Assembly (NCBI GenBank): GCA_017965425.1
Contig: JAGCPY010000029.1
Span: 62,001-126,000, forward strand
Direction: 5' to 3'
Source of the DNA: Bacteroidaceae bacterium
GTDB taxonomy: Bacteria; Bacteroidota; Bacteroidia; Bacteroidales; Bacteroidaceae
Length of the DNA: 64,000 bases
Shown: positions 58,542 to 64,000 of the stretch, piece by piece
How positions within the stretch are numbered: position 1 is the stretch's first letter
Layout: every line of letters begins with the position of its first letter
Made by a program: the position numbers and the translations under genes
Notes under the pieces: generated by a model
What the model was told of the DNA's origin: nothing
Seen by the model: only the letters and a program-made list of their open reading frames with translations
The model's database searches: none

Positions 58542-60113
58542 ATGAGCAAACAAACAGAAAAGATTCAGGAGCTGATTGAGCTCCGCGCCAAAGCCCGTCT
58601 GGGTGGCGGCGAAAAAGCCATTGAGAAGCAGCACGAGCGTGGCAAATACACCGCTCGTGAGCGCATCGCCATGTTGCTGGACGAAGGCAGTTTCGAGGAA
58701 ATGGATATGTTCGTCACCCATCGCTGCCACAACTTCGGCATGGAGAAGAAACAGTACATGGGTGATGGCGTCGTTACTGGCTATGGCACCATCAACGGTC
58801 GCCTTGTCTATGTCTTCGCACAGGACTTCACGGTGAATGCCGGTTCCCTCTCTGAGACCATGGCACAGAAGATCTGCAAGGTGATGGACACCGCCATGAA
58901 GGTGGGTGCACCTGTCATTGGCCTTAACGATTCAGGCGGTGCCCGCATTCAGGAAGGCATCAACGCTTTGGCCGGTTACTCTGAAATCTTCCAGCGCAAC
59001 ATCATGGCCAGCGGTGTCATTCCACAAATCAGCGGCATCTTTGGCCCCTGTGCAGGTGGTGCTGTCTATAGCCCTGCTTTGACCGACTTCACCTTGATGA
59101 TGGAAGGTACTTCCTATATGTTCCTCACTGGTCCTGCCGTCGTGAAGACAGTGCTGGGTGAGGTGGTGACACAGGAGGAGCTCGGCGGTGCCAGCGTACA
59201 CAGCACCAAGAGCGGTGTCACACATTTCACTGCCGCCACCGAAGAAGAGGCCATGTCCATGATCAAGCAACTTCTCAGCTACATCCCCCAGAACAACTTG
59301 GAGAAGACTCCCCGTGTGGAGTGCACGGACCCCATTGACCGCAAGGATGACTACCTTAACGAAATCATTCCTGACAATCCCAACATGCCCTACGACATGT
59401 ATGAGGTCATCGCCAGTATTGTTGACGGTGGCGAGTTCTTCGAGGTACAGCCTAACTTCGCCAAGAACATCATTGTCGGTTTCGCTCGTTTCAACGGCGA
59501 GAGCGTCGGCATCGTGGCCAACCAGCCGAAACAGCTGGCAGGCGTGCTCGACTGCAATGCCAGCCGCAAGGGTGCACGCTTCGTGCGCTTCTGCGATGCA
59601 TTCAATATTCCCATCGTTACCCTCGTCGATGTCCCAGGCTTCCTTCCAGGCACAGGTCAGGAGTACAACGCTGTCATCCTGCATGGTGCCAAACTGCTCT
59701 ACGCATACGGCGAGTGCACAGTGCCCAAGGTGACAGTAACGCTGCGTAAGTCATACGGCGGTTCACACATCGTGATGAGCTGTAAGCAGTTGCGAGGTGA
59801 CATGAACTATGCTTGGCCCTCTGCCGAGATTGCCGTGATGGGTGCTGCCGGCGCTGCTGCTGTCCTCTATGCCAAGGAGGCCAAGGCCATCAAGGAAGAG
59901 AAAGGTCCCGAAGCTGCCAAGGAATTCATCGCCGAAAAGGAAGCTGAATATACCAAACTCTTCGCCAATCCTTACAATGCCGCCAAGTATGGCTATATCG
60001 ACGATGTCATTGAGCCGCGTAACACCCGCTTCCGCATCATCCGTGCTTTGGCACAGCTGGAGGACAAGCGCCTGCAAAACCCTGCCAAGAAGCACGGGAA
60101 TATTCCACTCTAA
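58542..60113 (+). CDS. mmdA: Methylmalonyl-CoA decarboxylase alpha subunit (carboxyltransferase)
   Basis: About 523 residues from [20 protein letters not shown]. It is a crotonase-fold acyl-CoA carboxyltransferase: [48 protein letters not shown] and [16 protein letters not shown] in the first half; [16 protein letters not shown] and [15 protein letters not shown] in the second. It moves CO2 from methylmalonyl-CoA to biotin on the carrier subunit. It is followed by the gamma, biotin-carrier and beta genes, so the Na+ pump assignment is preferred over propionyl-CoA carboxylase, which would need a biotin carboxylase subunit. Confidence 0.93.
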   Translation: MSKQTEKIQELIELRAKARLGGGEKAIEKQHERGKYTARERIAMLLDEGSFEEMDMFVTHRCHNFGMEKKQYMGDGVVTGYGTINGRLVYVFAQDFTVNAGSLSETMAQKICKVMDTAMKVGAPVIGLNDSGGARIQEGINALAGYSEIFQRNIMASGVIPQISGIFGPCAGGAVYSPALTDFTLMMEGTSYMFLTGPAVVKTVLGEVVTQEELGGASVHSTKSGVTHFTAATEEEAMSMIKQLLSYIPQNNLEKTPRVECTDPIDRKDDYLNEIIPDNPNMPYDMYEVIASIVDGGEFFEVQPNFAKNIIVGFARFNGESVGIVANQPKQLAGVLDCNASRKGARFVRFCDAFNIPIVTLVDVPGFLPGTGQEYNAVILHGAKLLYAYGECTVPKVTVTLRKSYGGSHIVMSCKQLRGDMNYAWPSAEIAVMGAAGAAAVLYAKEAKAIKEEKGPEAAKEFIAEKEAEYTKLFANPYNAAKYGYIDDVIEPRNTRFRIIRALAQLEDKRLQNPAKKHGNIPL

Positions 60114-60251
60114 GAAGATTCGCGCTGCGCGCGGAGTTTCATGTTTAAGGTTTAATGCATTTCCTTAGACAAAGAACATCGCAAACAGCAAGAGACTCCT
60201 CATTAATCATTAAATATTAAACTTTAAACTACGGCCAAAGGCCGTGAGAAT
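60114..60251 (+). repeat. Duplicated mmd leader, copy 1, with start-proximal hairpin
   Basis: The gap contains GCGCTGCGCGCGGAGTTTC, a TTAAGGTTTA-type stretch, ATTAAACTTTAAACT, and the hairpin ACGGCC-AAA-GGCCGT at 60231-60245, six bases before the ATG. The same order occurs before the biotin-carrier gene at 60582-60716. Confidence 0.75.
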
Positions 60252-60581
60252 ATGACTATATTATCAACCAACTGGTCCACTGTGTGGCTGATGACAGGCT
60301 TGGGCATTGGAACGGTCTTCGTGATTCTGATCGTCCTTTTCTTTGTCCTCTCCATCTTCAGCAAGGTAACGCGCAAGACACGTGACAAGGTCCTGACTGG
60401 CGTGGAGGCTGTGAAGAGCGTGGTGGAGAAAGAGGAGATTGCCGAGAATCTGCGCAATGCAGCCATCGCCACAGCTGTCTTTCTCTACATGCAAGGCCGT
60501 CACGACGAAGAAAGCGGCGTCATCACTATTCATCATCCCGACCATCCGCTCTGGCATGCCGAGTTGAATGAGCACCTGTAA
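60252..60581 (+). CDS. Na+-pump decarboxylase gamma subunit (OadG family)
   Basis: A 109-residue protein with a single transmembrane helix at about 10-36 (GLGIGTVFVILIVLFFVLSIF) and a charged cytosolic tail. This is the layout of OadG/MmdD gamma subunits, which link the carboxyltransferase to the membrane beta subunit. The C-terminal segment AAIATAVFLYMQGRHDEESG is typical of the Bacteroidetes version. It lies between mmdA and the biotin carrier. Confidence 0.85.
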   Translation: MTILSTNWSTVWLMTGLGIGTVFVILIVLFFVLSIFSKVTRKTRDKVLTGVEAVKSVVEKEEIAENLRNAAIATAVFLYMQGRHDEESGVITIHHPDHPLWHAELNEHL

Positions 60582-60716
60582 GGGTCGCATTGCGCGAAGT
60601 TTATAGCTTAAGGTTTATAGAATACCACCTTGAACCATAGACTTCGAAAGCAGCAAAGACTCCACATTAAACTTTAAACATTAAACTTTAAACTACGGTC
60701 GAAGACCGTGAATAAG
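60582..60716 (+). repeat. Duplicated mmd leader, copy 2, with compensatory hairpin
   Basis: It resembles copy 1 (GCGCGAAGTTTATAGC, TTAAGGTTTATAG, ATTAAACTTTAAACT) and ends in ACGGTC-GAA-GACCGT at 60695-60709, seven bases before ATG 60717. Compared with copy 1 the fifth pair of the stem changed from C-G to T-A on both sides, so base pairing is kept. Confidence 0.75.
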
Positions 60717-61454
60717 ATGAAACAATTCAAATTCAATATCGACGGCAAGGAATTTAAAGCTACCGTAGATCCTCAGGAGGATGGTAAGCTGGCCGTCACT
60801 GTCAACGATTCCACCTACACGGTGGAGGTGCCCGAACTTGCTAAACAGGCACCGCGTCCCGTTGTGAACCACGCTGCTGCGCCTGCACCCGTGGCCACCA
60901 AACCCGTTGCTGCAGCTCCCGTGGCTGCTAATGTCGTTGCAGCTCCGTTGCCAGGCACCATCACCAAGGTGCTTGTCAATGAAGGCGATAAAGTGAAGAA
61001 GGGTGACACCCTCGTCACGATGGAAGCCATGAAGATGGAGAACAGCATCACCGCTGAGGCTGACGGCATCATTCGCAAAATCCATGTGGCCGTGGGTGCC
61101 AGTGTCAATCAAGGTGATGCCCTTGTTGACTTCGAGGGACTTGGCGTTCCTCAAACGGTTCCTGCCAATGCCCCCGCACCAAAGCCTGCTGCCCCAGCCG
61201 CTCCAGCAGCAGCTGCTGCCGTTGCCCCCGCCCCTGCTGGTGCTCACACCGTGGATGCACCGCTGCCTGGCACCATCAAGCAAGTGCTTGTCAAGGTAGG
61301 TCAGGACATCGCAGCCGGCGACACTGTTGTTGTCATGGAGGCTATGAAGATGGAGAACAACATCACAGCCGAGTTCGGAGGCAAGGTCACTGCTGTCAAA
61401 GTGGCTGTCGGCGACCAGGTACAGAGCGGTCAGGCGCTGGTGGAGACGGCATAA
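60717..61454 (+). CDS. mmdC: Biotin carrier subunit with two tandem biotinyl domains
   Basis: About 245 residues from [18 protein letters not shown]; the frame opens at GTG 60708, inside the hairpin, so ATG 60717 is preferred. An N-terminal beta domain (1-45) is followed by an Ala/Pro linker, a biotinyl domain with [10 protein letters not shown] near 104-113, a second Ala/Pro linker, and a second biotinyl domain with [10 protein letters not shown] near 206-215. Both have the AMKM biotinylation site. Most carrier subunits have one such domain and about 140 residues. It ferries CO2 between mmdA and mmdB. Confidence 0.93.
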   Translation: MKQFKFNIDGKEFKATVDPQEDGKLAVTVNDSTYTVEVPELAKQAPRPVVNHAAAPAPVATKPVAAAPVAANVVAAPLPGTITKVLVNEGDKVKKGDTLVTMEAMKMENSITAEADGIIRKIHVAVGASVNQGDALVDFEGLGVPQTVPANAPAPKPAAPAAPAAAAAVAPAPAGAHTVDAPLPGTIKQVLVKVGQDIAAGDTVVVMEAMKMENNITAEFGGKVTAVKVAVGDQVQSGQALVETA

Positions 61455-61466
61455 GGACCCTTCCCG

Positions 61467-61498
61467 CCCTCCCTCGGGAGGGGGTGGACACCTTTCAA
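61467..61498. repeat. GC-rich palindromic repeat, copy 3
   Basis: CCCTCCCTCGGGAGGGGGTGG followed by GGACACCTTTCAA, the same tail as copy 1 at 10947-10959. It lies just after the biotin-carrier stop codon and could form a hairpin between mmdC and mmdB. Confidence 0.65.
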
Positions 61499-61539
61499 GA
61501 ATTGACACTATTACAACAATTCCAAAAGATAAGTCAAAT

Positions 61540-62868
61540 ATGTTCTCAAAATCTTCAATGCTGCATAAGTATATACTCCCCTCCTTGCAAGGGAGGGGCA
61601 GGGGGGTGGCTCTTCTGTTGATCCTCCTCTTTCTTCCGCTGACTCTTTGTGCCCAAGACTTCGATTTCGCTTCGGCGATGACCAAGTTCTGGGATGACAT
61701 GGCCATCACGTCGTTCTTCGTGGGCGACGGTTGGAAGAATGCGGTGATGATCTGCATCGCCTGCCTGCTGCTTTATCTTGCCATCAAGAAAGAGTATGAG
61801 CCGTTGCTGCTGCTGCCCATCGCCTTCGGTATGTTGCTCAGTAACATCCCCTCTGCCGGACTCTTCCATACCGAGATGTGGAACAATGAGTTCCTGAACC
61901 ATGCCAGCCCCTATTATCATAGCTACCGTCACATCGTGGCTGAAGGCGGCTTGCTCGACATCCTGTACATCGGTGTGAAGATGGGTGTCTATCCCTGCCT
62001 CATCTTCCTGGGAGTTGGTGCCATGACTGACTTTGGCCCCCTGATTGCCAATCCTAAGAGCTTGCTGCTTGGCGCTGCTGCTCAGTTAGGCATCTTCGCC
62101 ACTTTCCTGTTCATGCAGCTCGATTTCATGGGTTTCGACATGAAAGAGGCCGCTTCCATTGGCATCATCGGTGGTGCCGACGGTCCCACCGCCATCTTCC
62201 TCACCTCTAAACTGGCTCCTCATCTCCTTGGTCCTATCGCTGTGGCGGCTTACAGCTACATGGCTCTCGTGCCCGTCATCCAGCCGCCTATTATGCGCGC
62301 CTTGACAACCGAGAAAGAACGCAAGATTCAGATGAAGCAATTGCGCGAGGTCAGTAAGCGCGAGAAGATTCTCTTCCCCATCATTGTGGCCATCATCGTC
62401 AGTCTCATCCTCCCCTCTGCAGCAACCCTCATCGGATGTCTCATGTTGGGTAACCTGATGAAGGAGAGCGGTGTGGTGGAACGTCTGAGCAAGGCTGCCC
62501 AGAACGAGCTGAACAACATCGTGGTCATCTTCCTTGGCACCACCGTGGGTGCCACGGCCACTGCTGAGGCTTTCCTGAACATCCAGACCATCAAGATTCT
62601 GGTCTTTGGCATTATCGCCTTTGGCGTTGGCACCGCTGGTGGTGTGCTTCTGGCCAAGTTCATGAACCTCTTTGTGAAGGAGAAAATCAACCCGCTCATC
62701 GGCTCTGCTGGTGTCAGCGCCGTGCCTATGGCTGCTCGTGTTTCACAAGCCGAAGGTGCCAAGGCCAACCCGCGTAACTTCCTGCTCATGCACGCTATGG
62801 GTCCGAATGTAGCAGGAGTTATTGGTTCTGCCGTGGCAGCCGGTATCCTTCTCAGCTTCCTCGGTTAA
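61540..62868 (+). CDS. mmdB: Na+-translocating decarboxylase beta subunit
   Basis: A 442-residue polytopic membrane protein. The core runs from [13 protein letters not shown] through ten or more hydrophobic segments, with the Na+-site motif [20 protein letters not shown] (Asp 214) and [20 protein letters not shown]. It decarboxylates the carboxybiotin and exports Na+. The N-terminus includes [12 protein letters not shown], coded by a GC-rich repeat, before a hydrophobic stretch [15 protein letters not shown]; the true start could be ATG 61540 or 61558. It is the last gene of the mmd operon. Confidence 0.93.
   Translation: MFSKSSMLHKYILPSLQGRGRGVALLLILLFLPLTLCAQDFDFASAMTKFWDDMAITSFFVGDGWKNAVMICIACLLLYLAIKKEYEPLLLLPIAFGMLLSNIPSAGLFHTEMWNNEFLNHASPYYHSYRHIVAEGGLLDILYIGVKMGVYPCLIFLGVGAMTDFGPLIANPKSLLLGAAAQLGIFATFLFMQLDFMGFDMKEAASIGIIGGADGPTAIFLTSKLAPHLLGPIAVAAYSYMALVPVIQPPIMRALTTEKERKIQMKQLREVSKREKILFPIIVAIIVSLILPSAATLIGCLMLGNLMKESGVVERLSKAAQNELNNIVVIFLGTTVGATATAEAFLNIQTIKILVFGIIAFGVGTAGGVLLAKFMNLFVKEKINPLIGSAGVSAVPMAARVSQAEGAKANPRNFLLMHAMGPNVAGVIGSAVAAGILLSFLG
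61576..61609. repeat. GC-rich palindromic repeat inside the mmdB coding region, copy 4
   Basis: CCCCTCCTTGCAAGGGAGGGG is a near-perfect palindrome, followed by CAGGGGGGTGG. It is read in frame as [11 protein letters not shown] before the first hydrophobic segment of MmdB. Confidence 0.7.
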
Positions 62869-62887
62869 ACGAAGGAATCTCATAGCT

Positions 62888-62936
62888 TTGAAACGTTGAA
62901 AGAACATCCTTTTGAAGGTGTCTTTCAACGTTTCAA
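62888..62936. terminator. Bidirectional terminator between mmdB and the lipoprotein gene
   Basis: TTGAAACGTTGAAAGA (62888-62903) pairs perfectly with TCTTTCAACGTTTCAA (62921-62936), with a further CCTT/AAGG pairing in the loop, followed by TATTTTTA. It lies between convergent genes and can serve both. Confidence 0.8.
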
Positions 62937-62954
62937 TATTTTTATGTTCAACAC

Positions 62955-63407
62955 TTAGAACTCCTGCTGGTCAATGTCTATCTTTCGGAGATAGAACTTC
63001 ACTTTGGCGCATAGCTCGTCGAAGTGCTGTTCCATTTGCATGACACGCCGTTGCTGTAGGTAGTACGCATCGTTCGTGTGTCCGTTGATGCGAGGCTGCA
63101 TTTGTCTGAATCCCAATCGGGCTGCATTCAAACGTTCCTCGAAAAAGAGGATGCTGTCTCGTGTTTCCATGAGTTCCACACTGTCCAGCGTGACGATGGC
63201 CGCTCGCCGAACCTCCAACGCTGTTGGATGTTGGCGACGCAGGCTGAAGATGGTGTCGCGAGCTGCTATATATTGTTTCTGTGCTAATAGCTCACGTGCC
63301 TCATCAAGCATGAGTGATGCCGATTCCTCTGCCATGTCCTTTTCGGTCTTGCAACTCCAGACGATAGCAGACGCAAGAAGTATGACGATGTAGTGATAGA
63401 TTCTCAT
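62955..63407 (-). CDS. Small lipoprotein of unknown function with coiled-coil-like C-terminus
   Basis: About 150 residues from MRIYHYIVILLASAIVWSC at 63407; the longer frame starts upstream of the promoter-like box at 63415-63422 and is not used. Lipidated Cys is at about residue 19. The rest is helical and charged (EESASLMLDEARELLAQKQY, AARDTIFSLRRQHPTALEVR, YYLQQRRVMQMEQHFDELCA), with TPR-like character at 35-70. Such lipoproteins occur across Bacteroidales without an assigned role. It is divergent from the CCA-adding enzyme gene. Confidence 0.75.
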   Translation of the reverse strand: MRIYHYIVILLASAIVWSCKTEKDMAEESASLMLDEARELLAQKQYIAARDTIFSLRRQHPTALEVRRAAIVTLDSVELMETRDSILFFEERLNAARLGFRQMQPRINGHTNDAYYLQQRRVMQMEQHFDELCAKVKFYLRKIDIDQQEF

Positions 63408-63476
63408 TTCGACTGCAAAAATAAGGCTTTCTGCAATTCTCTCCGCTTCTGTGACCTTACTCTCAACTTTTTTTAT

Positions 63477-63484
63477 TACTTTTG
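63477..63484 (+). promoter_or_regulatory. Promoter -7 box for the CCA-adding enzyme gene
   Basis: TACTTTTG followed by TCACC matches TAnnTTTG, 27 bases before the ATG at 63512. Confidence 0.55.
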
Positions 63485-63511
63485 TCACCGTTTTTAGCAT
63501 TGATTAGCATA

Positions 63512-64000
63512 ATGAGACATCTGAACCGTGAACAATTGACCCAACTTCTTGCATCACCAATCTTTCATATTATTGGTGAAGTGGCCGACAAGATGAATGT
63601 TGAAGCCTATATCGTAGGTGGCTATGTCCGTGACCTGTTTTTGGAGCGTCCGTCAAAGGACATCGACGTGGTGGTCGTGGGCAGTGGCATCGAAGTTGCC
63701 AAGGCTGTGGCGAAACGTTTTGGTCGTGGTGCCTTCGTGAGTGTATTCAAGAATTTCGGAACAGCTCAAGTGAAGGTTCACCATTCTTCGTTCATCGACC
63801 ACAGCTTGGAAATAGAGTTCGTCGGTGCTCGTCGCGAGAGCTACAGCCACGATTCCCGTAAGCCACACGTGGAAGATGGAACCCTCGAAGACGACCAGCT
63901 GCGTCGTGACTTCACCATCAATGCACTTGCCGTCTGTCTCAACGCCGACCGATTTGGAGAATTAGTCGATCCCTTCGACGGTGTTTGGGATCTCGAAGAC
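63512..64000 (+). CDS. cca: CCA tRNA nucleotidyltransferase / poly(A) polymerase family protein (3' end beyond window)
   Basis: 163 codons are present, open to the right edge, beginning MRHLNREQLTQLLASPIFHI. The class II nucleotidyltransferase head is clear: YIVGGYVRDLFLERPSKDID with the catalytic DxD (DIDVVV), then FKNFGTAQVKVHH, EFVGARRESYSHDSRKP and the motif LEDDQLRRDFTINALAVCLN. It adds or repairs the CCA end of tRNA. The C-terminal part, including any HD domain, lies outside the window. Confidence 0.93.
   Translation, partial: MRHLNREQLTQLLASPIFHIIGEVADKMNVEAYIVGGYVRDLFLERPSKDIDVVVVGSGIEVAKAVAKRFGRGAFVSVFKNFGTAQVKVHHSSFIDHSLEIEFVGARRESYSHDSRKPHVEDGTLEDDQLRRDFTINALAVCLNADRFGELVDPFDGVWDLED

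Noticed and set aside
60693-61757. Minus-strand frame of 354 codons opposite the biotin carrier
   Set aside because: It is a shadow of the Ala/Pro-rich and GC-repeat sequence.

Overview
The window looks like a chromosomal segment of a Bacteroidales bacterium, most likely Prevotellaceae. The evidence is a Sus-type SusC/D/E/F locus, type IX secretion (T9SS) genes porU and porV, an EF-G2-type elongation factor, a Na+-dependent methylmalonyl-CoA decarboxylase operon, repeated TAnnTTTG promoter -7 boxes and few Shine-Dalgarno sites. I saw no rRNA, tRNA, CRISPR array or transposase gene.

Layout. 1-7285 (minus): a starch-type SusC-SusD-SusE-SusF operon, with SusF cut by the left edge. 7502-13297 (plus, divergent): sugar transporter, MalQ (GH77) and SusB (GH97). 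13354-23018 (plus): an accessory island of a broken wHTH gene, a WYL regulator, a YopX-like protein, a PD-(D/E)XK-like nuclease, a DEDDh exonuclease, a RhuM-Fic protein, two consecutive DUF262 proteins (the second with a GmrSD-type HNH domain), an unknown protein, an arginine-deiminase-like gene broken by TAG, and a stand-alone EVE/McrB-N-like reader. It separates SusB from the SusA-like amylase. 23332-29545: a large GH78 rhamnosidase and the GH13 SusA-like enzyme. 30081-36306 (minus): FAH hydrolase, porU, porV, ispF. 36731-40572: a Gfo/Idh/MocA oxidoreductase and a HEAT-repeat/3-keto-disaccharide hydrolase. 40797-43620 (minus): rplM-rpsI-rpsB-tsf behind a long structured leader. 43954-48901: a CapD/WbpM-type dehydratase, a DUF4827 lipoprotein and a DPP-IV-like peptidase. 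49562-53888 (minus): a two-thioredoxin-domain Omp28-like protein and HemW. 54345-56501: fusA2 (EF-G2). 56981-58318 (minus): gdhA. 58542-62868: mmdA, oadG-type gamma, a tandem-biotinyl carrier, mmdB. 62955-64000: a small lipoprotein (minus) and the start of a CCA-adding enzyme (plus).

How the parts fit. SusC-F capture and import maltooligosaccharides; SusA, SusB, MalQ and the transporter finish degradation and uptake. PorU and PorV process and shuttle T9SS cargo, and two proteins in the window (the rhamnosidase and the Omp28-like protein) end in T9SS-like C-terminal domains. The mmd operon fits succinate-to-propionate fermentation.

The most unusual material is partly non-coding. (1) Six intergenic arrays have units centred on an 8-bp palindrome close to GTRTAYAC and spaced almost exactly 22 bp apart. 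(2) Large inverted-repeat elements built of tandem GGTGAGGGAT units occur only in three gaps between convergent genes, each time beside one of the 22-bp arrays. (3) GC-rich palindromes occur between genes and also inside the N-terminal coding regions of susB and mmdB. (4) Two mmd genes share a duplicated leader ending in a hairpin with a compensatory base-pair change. The island at 13.3-23.0 kb, especially the paired DUF262 genes, is the best candidate for an undescribed defence-type system.
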